Part shown: positions 1-8,502 of the stretch, piece after piece
Layout: each line of letters begins with the position of its first letter
Position numbering within the stretch: position 1 is the first letter of the stretch
Translations under genes and position numbers: made by a program
NCBI RefSeq assembly: GCF_001270495.1
Contig: NZ_LGUR01000209.1
Coordinates: 1 to 64,000 of the forward strand
Direction of reading: 5' to 3'
DNA length: 64,000 bases
Origin: Streptomyces viridochromogenes
Lineage (GTDB): Bacteria; Actinomycetota; Actinomycetes; Streptomycetales; Streptomycetaceae
The notes under the pieces: generated by a model
Told to the model about the DNA's origin: nothing
Seen by the model: only the letters and a program-made list of their open reading frames with translations
Databases searched by the model: none

Positions 1-25
1 AGGTCGGCATGGCCGTTGTGGCGGG
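1..25. repeat. 25-bp direct repeat, copy 1 (copy 2 at 507-531)
   Basis: The first 25 bases are identical to 507-531, which lie inside the 3' part of the DinB gene. The match may extend left of the window, so a second copy of the DinB 3' end could start just outside, with a period of 506 bp. The tract that follows copy 1 (26-80) is unusually rich in G runs of 7-10. Confidence 0.85.
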
Positions 26-363
26 GGGGCTCCTCCCCGTTTTGGGGGGGGTGGCAGTTGGGGGGGGGGTGGTCTCCCCGCCCCCCGCGGCTGGCCCTGT
101 TGGAGGTGTGCACGGCGGAACCGCGCCGCGGACGGCGCGGGGGCCGGAGGGCGGGACGGGCCGATCAGTGTCAGGGCCTCTTCGGCCGGCGCCTGCACGA
201 TCTCGGGTTCCGCGGTCCCGCCCGGTCGCGGCGCCGACGGCTGGGACGGTGCCGCCGGCCCGCCGGGTGCCGGCGACTGCTGGACCGTCGTACAGCCCGA
301 GAGGGCCGAGACGGCCACGGTGACCAGGAGCGTTGCGGTGGTCGTCGTTCGATGCACGCGCAC
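1..363 (-). CDS. Lipoprotein, 3' end cut by window edge
   Basis: An open frame from a GTG at 363 runs to the left edge. It begins with a short basic N-region (RVHR), a hydrophobic stretch and the lipobox LSGC at about residues 21-24, so the product should be a secreted, lipid-anchored protein. The mature part is Pro/Ala rich, a common build for Streptomyces surface lipoproteins. The last 30 codons cross several G/C homopolymers (26-80) and end in the 25 bases that are repeated inside the DinB gene, so that part of the frame is doubtful. Function unknown. A second in-frame GTG at 357 is an alternative start. Confidence 0.5.
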   Translation of the reverse strand, partial: MRVHRTTTTATLLVTVAVSALSGCTTVQQSPAPGGPAAPSQPSAPRPGGTAEPEIVQAPAEEALTLIGPSRPPAPAPSAARFRRAHLQQGQPRGAGRPPPPQLPPPPKRGGAPPPQRPCRP

Positions 364-469
364 AACTCTGCTGGTTCCAGCGGCTGTTGGGGCGACGGAG
401 AAGCAGACGTTGCTCCGTACGGGTGATCTCTGACCCCGTACGGACGGTGTGGTCCCGCCGCCGCTGACG

Positions 470-982
470 TCAGTCGCCGGTGGAGCCGTCCACGCGCTCG
501 CGGACCAGGTCGGCATGGCCGTTGTGGCGGGCGTACTCCTCGATCATGTGGGTGATGATCCAGCGCAGGTTGAACTGCTCGCCGGTCCGCCGGCTCCTGC
601 CATTGGAGACGTCGTCCAGGCCGAAGCCGGCCGCGTTGCGGCGGGCCTTGTCGATCTCGGCCTGCCAGGTGGCATACGCCTCCTCCCAGGTGTCGGTTTC
701 GGTGAGGTGGAACTCGCCGTCCGGGTCCTCCTCGGAGAAATAGATCGGGCCCGCGTCCTCGCCCATGAGTACCTGGCGGAACCAGCCCCGCTCCACCTCC
801 GCCATGTGCCGCACCAGGCCCATCAGGGTCAGCTCGGACGGTTCCACGGAGGCGGTCCTGAGCTGGGCGTCGGTCAGGCCTTCGCACTTCCATGCGAGGG
901 TCTGCCGGTGGTAGTTCAGCCAGCCCTCCAGCATCGTGCGCTCGTCGGCGGTGGTGGAGGGCTCAAGGCGTTCAATTGTCAT
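470..982 (-). CDS. DinB/DUF664 family protein
   Basis: About 170 aa, four-helix DinB-like fold. Family members of this type are putative metal-dependent, often thiol-dependent, enzymes. Visible family traits are the N-terminal EGWLNYHR helix, the LMGLVRHMAEVE helix with a His in the metal-ligand position (about residues 55-66), and the C-terminal EEYARHNGHADL motif with two more His. The ATG at 982 is preferred; a GTG at 1015 would add 11 residues. The substrate cannot be told from sequence. Confidence 0.85.
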   Translation of the reverse strand: MTIERLEPSTTADERTMLEGWLNYHRQTLAWKCEGLTDAQLRTASVEPSELTLMGLVRHMAEVERGWFRQVLMGEDAGPIYFSEEDPDGEFHLTETDTWEEAYATWQAEIDKARRNAAGFGLDDVSNGRSRRTGEQFNLRWIITHMIEEYARHNGHADLVRERVDGSTGD

Positions 983-1039
983 GCCCGCATCGTTGCCCAC
1001 CTCGGGCTGGTTCACCAGCAGTTTTCACGGTCGTCGGGA

Positions 1040-1640
1040 TCAACGGCCGAACATTCCGTCGAGCAGTTCGCGCAGCCCCGCCCGTACCTGGTCCAGGCTG
1101 GGCACGTCCGAGCTGAGCGACTCGGCGACGCAGCTGAACATCAGCCCGTCCGCCCAGGCGGACCAGTGACAGCAGGTGCCGGGCCGGATCCGTCGAGCCC
1201 GCGGCGGTCACCAGGGCGGTGAGCTGGTCGCGGAAGCGGGCGCCCGTGGCGTCGAAGTGGGCGCGCGGCTCGGGGCGGCGCGCGGCTTCCAGGGCCAGTT
1301 CGCAGCGGGCGAGCGTCAGTTCGCGGTTGCGGGTCAGGGCGCGGTGCGTCGCCAGGGCCAGGCCGTCGGCCGGCGAGTCGAGGCCACTTCGCGGATCGGG
1401 CATCTCCTCCAGCGTCAGCGCCAGCAGCCGCGCCTCACGCTCCGCGAGCCCGTGCACCGCCAGTTCCAGCAGCGCCTGCCGGGTGCGCGCCAGATTGGAG
1501 GTCGAGCCCTGCGGCAGCTCGGCCACCTCGTCGACCGCCCGGTGCGTGAGCCCGCGCCTCCTCCGCTCGGCGAGCAGCGCGAGTGCGGTGTCGGCGACGA
1601 GATCGGCGCGCGAGGTGGCGCCCGGCGTGCGTACGGACAT
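1040..1640 (-). pseudogene. TetR-family regulator, frameshifted near its C terminus
   Basis: From the ATG at 1640 a TetR DNA-binding domain is read (LVADTALALLAE, then TPHRA/PQGSTSNL-type helix-turn-helix), followed by a ligand-binding domain. At about 1152-1154 one extra C shifts the frame. The alternate frame continues as a normal ending (VRLADGLMFSCV to ELLDGMFGR) and stops at 1040, giving the usual ~199 aa. Unshifted, the frame would run to 972 with an implausible tail. It is divergent from the oxidoreductase at 1820, its likely target. The shift could be a real lesion or a one-base sequencing error. Confidence 0.75.
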
Positions 1641-1819
1641 GGAGATGATGACCGGCCGTGCCGCGATCGCCGTACGGAACTCGACGCTCGCCGCCCTGTC
1701 CGAGGTCGCGCCCGCGCTGGTCCTGCGCGGCTTCGAGGACATCGCCGGCCGGCGGCCCCCGCAGCGGCCGTATGCTTCCAGGCAGACCCCGGCAGGCAAC
1801 CACAAGAGGAGCACACCCC

Positions 1820-2728
1820 GTGAAGGTCGGCTGCATCGGACTCGGTGACATCGCGCAGAAGGCCTACCTTCCGGTGCTCGGCGTCCAGCCCGGGGTCGAA
1901 CTCCATCTGCAGACCCGCACGCCCGCCACGCTCGCCCGGGTCGCCGACAGCCTCCATCTGCCGGCCGAGCGGCGGCACACGGACCTCGACTCGCTTCTCG
2001 CCCAAGGCCTCGACGCCGCCTTCGTGCACGCACCCACCGTCGCGCACCCGGAGATCGTGACCCGGCTGCTGGAGGCGGGGGTGCCGACGTACGTCGACAA
2101 GCCGCTCGCCTACCGACTCGCCGACTCCGAGCGGCTGGTGGCGCTCGCCGAGCGACGCGACGTGAGCCTCGCCGTCGGCTTCAACCGGCGTTACGCCCCC
2201 GGCTACGCACAGTGCGCCGACCATCCGCGCGAGCTGATCCTCATGCAGAAGAACCGGATCGGACTGCCGGAAGAGCCCCGCTCGATGATCCTGGACGACT
2301 TCATCCACGTCGTCGACACGCTGCGCTTCCTCGCGCCCGGCCCGGTCGCCGACGTGACCGTACGCGCCCGGGTCGAGGGCGGTCTGCTGCACCATGTCGT
2401 GTTGCAGCTCGCCGGGGACGGCTTCACCGCGCTCGGCGTGATGAACCGGCTCAGCGGCTCGGCCGAGGAGATCCTCGAGGTGTCCGGGCAGGACACCAAG
2501 CGGCAGGTCCTCAACCTCGCCGAGATCGTCGACCACAAGGGCCAGCCGACCGTACGGCGGCGCGGGGACTGGGTGCCGGTGGCCCGGCAGCGCGGCATCG
2601 AACAGGCGGTGCTGGCCTTCCTCGACGCCGTGCGTGCCGGGAAGGTGCTCAGCGCCCGGGACGCGCTGGCGACTCATGAGATGTGCGAGCGGGTTGTCCG
2701 GGCGGTTGAGGACCTGGCCGCCGCCTGA
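1820..2728 (+). CDS. Gfo/Idh/MocA family oxidoreductase
   Basis: A 302-aa NAD(P)-dependent sugar or polyol dehydrogenase-type protein. The N-terminal Rossmann motif GCIGLGDIAQKAY is at residues 3-15. The family EKP-type motif appears as VDKPLA at about residues 92-97, and GFNRR follows. It is shorter than the typical 330-380 aa because the C-terminal domain is compact. The start is the GTG at 1820 with AAGAGGAG upstream; an open frame extends further upstream but lacks the fold. The substrate is unknown. The divergent TetR gene is the probable regulator. Confidence 0.85.
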   Translation: MKVGCIGLGDIAQKAYLPVLGVQPGVELHLQTRTPATLARVADSLHLPAERRHTDLDSLLAQGLDAAFVHAPTVAHPEIVTRLLEAGVPTYVDKPLAYRLADSERLVALAERRDVSLAVGFNRRYAPGYAQCADHPRELILMQKNRIGLPEEPRSMILDDFIHVVDTLRFLAPGPVADVTVRARVEGGLLHHVVLQLAGDGFTALGVMNRLSGSAEEILEVSGQDTKRQVLNLAEIVDHKGQPTVRRRGDWVPVARQRGIEQAVLAFLDAVRAGKVLSARDALATHEMCERVVRAVEDLAAA

Positions 2729-2761
2729 GTCGACCGGGCGGCCGCCGTGTGGGTGAGCTGG

Positions 2762-4345
2762 TCAGTGTCCGCCCCGCGCCGGTGACTCATCAGGTGTGCG
2801 AGCGGGTTGTTCGCGCGGTTCGGCATCGGGGCGCCGCCTGAGGCGCAGCCGCCTCGCCCGTACGCCCTCGGTCGTGCACCAGGCGGCCATGATCAGCAAC
2901 GCCGCGTACACCGGCCACTCGCCGAAGCGGACGTACGGTGTGACGCCGTCGGCCAGCGGGACCTCGTAGACCGCGCTCGTGCTCGTGTCCGTGCCGAGCC
3001 AGGAACCGACCCGCTGCCCGCTCGGTCCGTACACGGCCGAGACCCCGGTCAGCGTCGCGTGCACCATCGGCCGGCCGGTCTCGGCGGCGCGCAGCGCGGC
3101 GAGTGAGGCGTGCTGCTCAGGGGCCCAGCTCTGCTGGAACGTCGAGGTCGCCGACTGGGCGATCAGCACCTGGGCGCCGTCGTCCGCGAGGTTGCGGCTC
3201 ATGTCGGAGAACGCGGACTCGAAGCAGACCATCGGACCGATCCGCAGCCCGTGCCCGGCGTCCATCACGACCTGTTCCGTGCCCCGTCTGCGGTCCTCGG
3301 CCGCCGCCTCACCCACGGAGGTGGCCCAGCCCAGCAGCGAGCGGGCCGGTATGTACTCACCGAAGGGGACCAGCCGCATCTTGTCGTAGCGGGCGCCGGT
3401 CGGGCCGTCCGGGCCGACGAGGATCGAGCTCTTGTAGATGCCGGGCTTGTCGGAGCGCCGCGCGTCCACGTTGACCAGGATGTTCGCCCCCGTCTCCCGG
3501 GACAGCGTCGCGAGGCGTCGCGCGAAGTCGGGCCGGTCGTCGAGGTCGTAACCGACGCTGCTCTCGCCCCAGACGACGAGGTCGGCGCCCTGGCCGGTCA
3601 GCTCGCGGGTGAGCTGCTCCTCCCGGTCGAACCGCCGGTCCGCCTTGCCCGCGCCCTGAATGACGCCCGGCTGGACGACGGCGATGCGGACCCGGTCCTC
3701 GACGTCGGGGCGCGGGGACCACACCCAGGCGGCCGAGACGGCGACGGCCGCGGCGACGAGGCCGGCCACCGCGGCGACCCGGCAGCTGCGCACGGCCACC
3801 AGCACGGCGACCGCGACATTGACGGCCACCACCAGGAAGCTGATCAGCCACACCCCGCCCACCGAGGCGAGCCGCAGCGCGGGCTCCACCTCCCACTGAC
3901 TGGAGCCCAGCACGCCCCATGGCCCGCCGAGCCCCTGCCAGGAGCGGACGAGCTCGATCAGCAGCCAGCCGGACGGCAGTACCGCGAGGGCCGCCGTGAC
4001 CCGGCCCGGTGACGGTCGGGCCGCCAGGAAGCGGCGCACCAGCCAGCCCCACGGGGCCCACAGCGCACCGAGCAGGGCGGCGATGACGAACGTGAACACA
4101 TGCAGGTTCGGCAGCAGCCAGTGGTGCATCGCCAGCATGAAGCCGAAACCGCCCCACCAGCCGTCGTACAGCGCCCGCCGCCCGGTCGGTGCGGAGCGGA
4201 GCAGCGCCAACCACGGGACCAGGGCGACGTACGCGAACCACCACCACGACGGCTCGGGGAAGGCGAGCACGGGCAGGGCACCGGCCAGAACGGCGGCGAT
4301 CGAGCGGCGCCACGGGGAGGCGAGCCAGCGGTTGATCGTCTTCAT
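2762..4345 (-). CDS. lnt: Apolipoprotein N-acyltransferase
   Basis: A 527-aa membrane enzyme that N-acylates the diacylglyceryl-cysteine of lipoproteins. Several hydrophobic segments fill residues ~12-210, followed by an extracytoplasmic nitrilase-fold domain. The catalytic triad is in place: Glu261 (WGESS), Lys322 (DKMRLVPFGEY) and Cys374 (MVCFES). The start at 4345 has AGGAGG six bases upstream, which beats the longer frame from 4396. The C-terminal ~40 residues are Arg/Pro rich and cytoplasmic. Streptomyces often carry two lnt copies; which one this is cannot be told. Confidence 0.93.
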   Translation of the reverse strand: MKTINRWLASPWRRSIAAVLAGALPVLAFPEPSWWWFAYVALVPWLALLRSAPTGRRALYDGWWGGFGFMLAMHHWLLPNLHVFTFVIAALLGALWAPWGWLVRRFLAARPSPGRVTAALAVLPSGWLLIELVRSWQGLGGPWGVLGSSQWEVEPALRLASVGGVWLISFLVVAVNVAVAVLVAVRSCRVAAVAGLVAAAVAVSAAWVWSPRPDVEDRVRIAVVQPGVIQGAGKADRRFDREEQLTRELTGQGADLVVWGESSVGYDLDDRPDFARRLATLSRETGANILVNVDARRSDKPGIYKSSILVGPDGPTGARYDKMRLVPFGEYIPARSLLGWATSVGEAAAEDRRRGTEQVVMDAGHGLRIGPMVCFESAFSDMSRNLADDGAQVLIAQSATSTFQQSWAPEQHASLAALRAAETGRPMVHATLTGVSAVYGPSGQRVGSWLGTDTSTSAVYEVPLADGVTPYVRFGEWPVYAALLIMAAWCTTEGVRARRLRLRRRPDAEPREQPARTPDESPARGGH

Positions 4346-4414
4346 GCATCGCCTCCTACCCCGTGGTGCTTCCAGTGTGCTCGCAGGCACTGACAACGGG
4401 ACAGTGGACCTGGC

Positions 4415-4918
4415 TCAGTCGATCATCGCGGGCGCGGTCCGCTCGGGCAGCCGGCGCCATTTCTCCTGGACGACCACTTCGCGCAACCGCCAGCCGTCGT
4501 CCGTGCGCAGCAGCCCGAAGGCGTACCGGCCGCCGCACACGAAGTCGGGGGCGGAGGAGCCCTCGCCGTTCCCGGCGAAGCGCATCGGGTTGATGTAGTC
4601 GGCCTGGACCCTGGCCGTGTCGCCGGTGTCCTGTTCCAGGATCCCGAAGCGCACCCTGCGGTTGACGATCAGGTGCTGCCGCATCGAGAACAGCCGCATG
4701 CTGTCCGCGAGCCAGGCGGCGACGCTCCCGGCGTCCCCCTCGATGCCGCCGGCCGAGCGGTAGTCCGCGCGTCCGTCGGGGGCGAACAGGCTCCGGTACG
4801 CCTCCCAGTCACCGTCGTCCACGGCCACGGCATAGTCGGTGATCATTCCGTCGACCGCCAGCCGGTCCCTGAGGGTGGCGAGCTCCACACGCTGCGTCAT
4901 CGGCTCAGTGTTGGGCAT
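4415..4918 (-). CDS. SnoaL-like (NTF2-fold) protein
   Basis: About 167 aa with the alpha+beta cone pattern of SnoaL_4-type proteins: an N-terminal helix (VDGMITDYAVAVDDGDWEAY), FAPDGRADYRSAGG, and late strands ending in WRLREVVVQEKW. Such proteins act as small hydrolases or isomerases, or as dioxygenase-beta-subunit-like folds; no specific reaction can be assigned. An ATG at 4900 is an alternative start. It is not close in sequence to the two IacI-like proteins in the island. Confidence 0.75.
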   Translation of the reverse strand: MPNTEPMTQRVELATLRDRLAVDGMITDYAVAVDDGDWEAYRSLFAPDGRADYRSAGGIEGDAGSVAAWLADSMRLFSMRQHLIVNRRVRFGILEQDTGDTARVQADYINPMRFAGNGEGSSAPDFVCGGRYAFGLLRTDDGWRLREVVVQEKWRRLPERTAPAMID

Positions 4919-4958
4919 GGGGTGCACGGAGCCAAGAGGGCGTGCAGCGATATTCGGC

Positions 4959-4990
4959 GGAGGTCCGGGTGTCCGGAGGTCCGGGTGTCC
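4959..4990. repeat. 16-bp tandem duplication
   Basis: Two perfect copies of GGAGGTCCGGGTGTCC (4959-4974 and 4975-4990), then a partial third unit (GGGTGTC). They lie upstream of the NTF2-like gene and ahead of the divergent gene at 5080. This may be a direct-repeat regulator site or simple slippage. Confidence 0.8.
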
Positions 4991-5079
4991 GGGTGTCATG
5001 GACGCAATCTGAGGCGGGAGGCAGTCTGAGCCGCCGCCGGACGCGTTCGATGTCAGTGGCTCCTTCTAGTCTTCCGGCC

Positions 5080-6213
5080 ATGAGCAGATGGCTGAGGAAC
5101 ACCCAGGTCCTGGCAGAACAGGCCGCCCGGTACCGGGCCCTCGCCGAGCGTGGCGATGTGTCAGAACTGGCTCGCGCCGTCATGCGGGCCGCCTGCGACA
5201 ACGGCTCCATGACGGGCGTGGGCTCGGAGAACATGCGGCTCCTGCGGGCACTGCCCGACAAGGACCGGCTGGAGCTCGCCGAAACATGGGCCCGTTGGTA
5301 TGCCCACGTGGAAGACGAGTGGTCGGCCGAGGAGTTCAGGCGCGATCCGGGATACTTCCGCACCGAACTGCTCATGGTCGCCTCGGGAGTCGCCCGCGGG
5401 CTCGACGGGGACCTGTTGGCTGCCGAACGCCAGGAACAGCTTTTCCGGTTGAGGGACCAGTACCTCGTCTGGTCGACCCACCGGATCTGGGAACTGGCCG
5501 ACGCGGAACTCGCAGCCGGGCGCACGCCCGACCCGGCCGTCCTGGCCGCCTTCCGGCGCACCGGTGCGGCGGTGACCCTCCCGGGCCTCCGACGTACGCA
5601 GGCGGCGGCCAACGGCGCGGAACCCGGAATGCGCGACCTGCTGGCCCGTTTCCCCGGGCCGGTGCTCAACCCCGGAGAACCCTGGGCCGACACGGCACTC
5701 AGGGAAGCGGCTGCCGGAGGAGAGCCGTGGCAGCGGCTGCTGGAGCATGCGGCCCCCGCCAGTGCCCACGCCCCGTCGGCGAAGTGGAGACGGACCGGAT
5801 CGGCTCTGTTGGACGCCGTCGGCCCTGAGGAAGCGCGGCGAGCGGTGCTGAGGTGGTTCGAGCTGGCTGATCGGGCTCGCACCTTGCCGCTTGTCGGCCA
5901 CCCGCACCTCCCGTTCGATGTGAACGCGGGCTTCGACCCCCACAACTCCCATGTGCTGCGCGGCCTCGCCTGGATGCTCGCCCTTCTTCCGCCGCTGCCG
6001 GACACGGTCCATGCTCTCGTCGGCCTCGTCGAGACCTCCTTGGATCCCCGGTCCGGAGACACTCCCCGCTCGCCTCATGTGGCTGAGGCGGGCATCGTCG
6101 CCTTGGGGCTGACCGGAGGCCGGGCAGCGCGGGCGGAGCTGGACACCTTGAGCAGGTGGGTCACGCACAAGGGCACGCTGCGGTGCATAGACAAAGCACG
6201 TGCGGCGCTCTGA
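5080..6213 (+). CDS. Conserved hypothetical, helical-repeat-like protein
   Basis: A 377-aa soluble protein rich in Ala, Arg, Leu and Glu, with no signal peptide or membrane span. The C-terminal third (HVLRGLAWMLALLPP through HVAEAGIVALGL) resembles HEAT-like helical repeats as found in DUF4132/WGR-associated proteins, but the family is not certain. The ATG at 5080 was chosen because upstream sequence is the intergenic repeat; ATG 5050 in the same frame is an alternative. No function is proposed. Confidence 0.7.
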   Translation: MSRWLRNTQVLAEQAARYRALAERGDVSELARAVMRAACDNGSMTGVGSENMRLLRALPDKDRLELAETWARWYAHVEDEWSAEEFRRDPGYFRTELLMVASGVARGLDGDLLAAERQEQLFRLRDQYLVWSTHRIWELADAELAAGRTPDPAVLAAFRRTGAAVTLPGLRRTQAAANGAEPGMRDLLARFPGPVLNPGEPWADTALREAAAGGEPWQRLLEHAAPASAHAPSAKWRRTGSALLDAVGPEEARRAVLRWFELADRARTLPLVGHPHLPFDVNAGFDPHNSHVLRGLAWMLALLPPLPDTVHALVGLVETSLDPRSGDTPRSPHVAEAGIVALGLTGGRAARAELDTLSRWVTHKGTLRCIDKARAAL

Positions 6214-6284
6214 CGAGGCACGTGACCACCTGGACGCGTGCGCGGCCGGATGAACCGGAGCGCGCGGCCGAACTGTTGCCGGGC

Positions 6285-6869
6285 TCAGAGCAGTTGCTGG
6301 TCTCTCCCGTCCCGCAGCTGTTCAAAGGCGGTCGGGCTGGGCCGGTCCCTCAGGAAGTCCTTGATACGGCCGGCGCACTCCCGCGGTGTGGTGTCGCTGG
6401 TGTCGCACTCCATGTCGTAGACGGCGTGCGCGTGCACCCGCTCCAACTGGCCGGCGGCGAGGCCGGGCGGCCGGTCACCCCGTGCGCGCTCCCGGCGCTC
6501 CAGTTCTTCCGGGCTGCAGTGCACTTTGACGAGCACGACGTCCTGCGGCACCAAGAGCGACAGACAGTCCCGCAGTCGCCAGTCGGCGCTCAGCACATGG
6601 TCGACGACGACGTTGTTGCCGGCCGCGGCCATACCGGCGACCGCACGGTGGAAGCCCCGCCAGGTGCGGTGGAGGACGGTGGCGATCTGGTCCGGCGGTA
6701 CCGGGGTGCGGGAGCGCATCGCGTGGAAGGCGTCGACCGGCAGGTGGAAATACGGCTCGTCGAGGATCCGCAGCAGCTCGGCCGCGATGCTCGACTTGCC
6801 CGAACTGGACGTGCCGTTGAGGAAGATGACCAGGCCACGGCGAGCAGGTACGTGATCCAGATGCTCCAT
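6285..6869 (-). CDS. Chloramphenicol phosphotransferase-like kinase
   Basis: About 194 aa, P-loop kinase of the CPT family. The Walker A motif GTSSSGKSS lies near residues 19-27, and a conserved Asp in LPVDAF is in the position of the CPT catalytic Asp. VVVDHVLS (second-strand Asp) and ERRERARGDR (lid-type Arg segment) follow. CPT enzymes phosphorylate the 3'-OH of chloramphenicol, but many homologues act on unknown small molecules, so resistance is only possible. ATG 6887 is an alternative start. Confidence 0.8.
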   Translation of the reverse strand: MEHLDHVPARRGLVIFLNGTSSSGKSSIAAELLRILDEPYFHLPVDAFHAMRSRTPVPPDQIATVLHRTWRGFHRAVAGMAAAGNNVVVDHVLSADWRLRDCLSLLVPQDVVLVKVHCSPEELERRERARGDRPPGLAAGQLERVHAHAVYDMECDTSDTTPRECAGRIKDFLRDRPSPTAFEQLRDGRDQQLL

Positions 6870-6919
6870 GGAGTGGATCTTAGGCACGTGGGGTCTGGGC
6901 GGTCCGGGTGGTTCGGACC

Positions 6920-7099
6920 TCAGGCGGCCTCGATGATCTCACCGCGGATGGCGGCCGCCCACTCGACCACCAACAGCTCGTATTCCGCACGCTCCTGAGC
7001 GGACAGCGAGCCGCCGGCGCGCAGCCACAGGGCGCGAATCTCCTCGTTCACCTCGGCAGCAGACCGCACGGAACCAGGGCCTAAGGAATGGGGGGACAT
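6920..7099 (-). CDS. Small conserved protein, 59 aa
   Basis: A short acidic, helical open frame starting at the ATG at 7099 and ending with VVEWAAAIRGEIIEAA. The central segment RSAAEVNEEIRALWLRAGG is amphipathic. Third positions are G/C rich as in real Streptomyces genes, and the type is familiar from streptomycete genomes. No function is known. Confidence 0.65.
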   Translation of the reverse strand: MSPHSLGPGSVRSAAEVNEEIRALWLRAGGSLSAQERAEYELLVVEWAAAIRGEIIEAA

Positions 7100-7167
7100 G
7101 CGGACAAGCCTAGGGGCAAAGACTGACCGTGCGCTACCGGACGGCTACGCACAACGTATGTGATTGG

Positions 7168-7500
7168 TCACGGAATTCGCGGGGGCGTGCTCGTACTGAC
7201 TCTGCGGTCAGTAGGGCGGTAGGTCAGTAGTGCGTCACCGTTGGATCCACCGCCGAATCCGCGGGCGGCCGCGGCGTCCTGCCCGGCGGCCGACAGATTC
7301 GTGAGGAGGCCGCCGAGGTCGAGGAAGCCCGTGTCCCCGCCGGGGCCACCGGAGATCGCTCGGTCGAGCAGCGCGATCAGGCCCGCGTCGGCACCGGTCG
7401 AGCGGCCGGGCGCCGCGTCCGGCGAGTCGAGCGCCGAGGCGCGGCAGCGTTCCAGGTGCGCCGGGGCGACGCGGGCGAGCTGCTGGGCGAGGGCCGTCAG
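7168..7500 (-). pseudogene. DUF1877 (YfbM)-like remnant
   Basis: Read in the frame starting at CTG 7500, the segment LAQQLARVAPAHLERCRASA, a shortened middle, LIALLDRAISGGPGGDTGFL and AAARGFGGGSNGD resemble the start, middle and end of DUF1877 proteins (about 160-170 aa) with internal deletions. No start codon remains, and the frame fuses to the uppP fragment upstream through a one-base loss. It is probably the gene that stood downstream of uppP before the island entered. Family assignment rests on remembered pattern only. Confidence 0.45.
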
Positions 7501-7516
7501 AGGTGGCCGCGGTGCG

Positions 7517-7653
7517 TCAGCCCGCCGACTCCGCGGCGTGCGGCTGAGGACGCCCGCTGCCACCAGGACGATGATGACGATGCCGAGCGCGACGCGGTAA
7601 TAGACGAACGGCATGAAGCTCTTGGTCGAGATGAACTTCATGAACCAGTTCAT
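7517..7653 (-). pseudogene. Displaced 3' end of uppP
   Basis: Encodes the last ~45 residues of UppP (WFMKFISTKSFMPFVYYRV, then the last transmembrane helix). Adding one C near 7540 restores the natural ending SPHAAESAG and a stop at 7517. The intact gene at 43703-44578 ends instead in SPHAAESGG with many synonymous changes over its last ~45 bases. This looks like the original chromosomal 3' end of uppP, pushed 36 kb away by insertion of the island. Confidence 0.8.
7562..7647. repeat. 86-bp direct repeat, left copy (attL-like)
   Basis: Identical to 43749-43834 except at 7579 (G versus T at 43766). Similarity breaks off sharply on the island side after ATGAACCA and decays into gene-specific divergence on the other side. 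Same orientation, spacing 36,187 bp. It fits an attachment-site core in the 3' end of uppP. Confidence 0.85.
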
Positions 7654-8177
7654 GCTTCGAGGTCCTGAGCCGCTTTGACCTGCTGTTTTTCACCATTTTT
7701 CAAGATCGAATAGAGGACGGTGGGAGATGGCACTTTCCAGTGCTCTCCCTCGCCGGCCACGAAGCGCAGCCACCGGGTTTGCGGGGCATCCGCAACCGCA
7801 ACCGCAGCTTGGCCCGCGCTTCGAGCACGGCGGGGCAGAGGCTGCCGGTGGTCGAGATGCCGAGATGATGTCGTCAAAGTCGCTGCTGGCGTCTGCCGTA
7901 GTGGTGGGGTCCGTTTCTTCGTTGGGCCCCGGTCGCTGGCGAGCGAGAAGCCGGGCCTTCGGCAGGTGCGGGGTGGACTGGCCCCTGTCGGTCTGGTGCT
8001 GAAACACCGGCCTGGTGGGGGCCTCTTCTGGGCGGCGATTGGCTTCGACTCGGTCGGCTTGCGCCGGAGCAGGGCTTTGAGGCGGTCCCGCTGCTCGGGG
8101 GTGAGTGGGGGCGCCTGGTCGGCCAGTTCCTTGGCGTAGCGCCGAATGTCGGCGATCTCCGCAGCGGTCAACGCCAT
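7650..8177 (-). CDS. Small mobile-element-associated protein, probably frameshifted
   Basis: From the ATG at 8177 the first ~40 residues (MALTAAEIADIRRYAKELAD, then QAPPLTPEQRDRLKALLR) form a small helical protein of a type often seen in Streptomyces integrative elements and plasmids. Normal members end soon after this point. Here the frame runs on through compositionally odd sequence rich in Pro, Arg and Ser until 7650, so the tail is probably not native. Function unknown. It is the first gene inside the left island boundary. Confidence 0.45.
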   Translation of the reverse strand: MALTAAEIADIRRYAKELADQAPPLTPEQRDRLKALLRRKPTESKPIAAQKRPPPGRCFSTRPTGASPPRTCRRPGFSLASDRGPTKKRTPPLRQTPAATLTTSSRHLDHRQPLPRRARSAGQAAVAVADAPQTRWLRFVAGEGEHWKVPSPTVLYSILKNGEKQQVKAAQDLEA

Positions 8178-8195
8178 CAGTGATCTCTTCACCAA

Positions 8196-8502
8196 GGCGT
8201 ATATCCTCGACGACGGCCATGATGCTAGACCGCGGTGTCACCGGGCCGGGCAGTTCGCGGCGTACATTCCGACGGGATCGGAAACGCCCTCTGGTCAGGG
8301 CAACGCATCCAAGACATTGGGCGGCACCTCGCCCTCGGTGATGCGTCCCCCGGAGCCGACCTGTCCGTCGGCACAAGGAGTCCATTCCTGCCTGCCAGAG
8401 ATCAGTATCCGACTGCGGCCACTGATCACGGGCCCCGCCCGTTGACCTCCCAGGTGAGGTTATGGGGCATCGTGTCCTGCCTTTCGGTGTGGCGGTGAGG
8501 TC
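8196..8502. other. Non-coding or decayed stretch
   Basis: Open frames exist on both strands, but none has recognisable motifs or consistent codon use. It lies between the small element protein and an IS110 remnant. An inverted repeat (CGGCTCCC with GGGAGCCG, about 8528-8558) occurs just to its right. Confidence 0.5.

Noticed and set aside
449..1222. Long open frame on the plus strand opposite DinB and TetR
   Set aside because: It is the antisense shadow of the two minus-strand genes, which show clear family motifs.
4959..4990. CRISPR-like array
   Set aside because: Only two adjacent 16-bp copies without spacers. It is a simple tandem duplication.
6285..6869. Proven chloramphenicol resistance gene
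   Set aside because: The fold and P-loop fit the CPT family, but the substrate cannot be judged from sequence, so only a family-level call is made.
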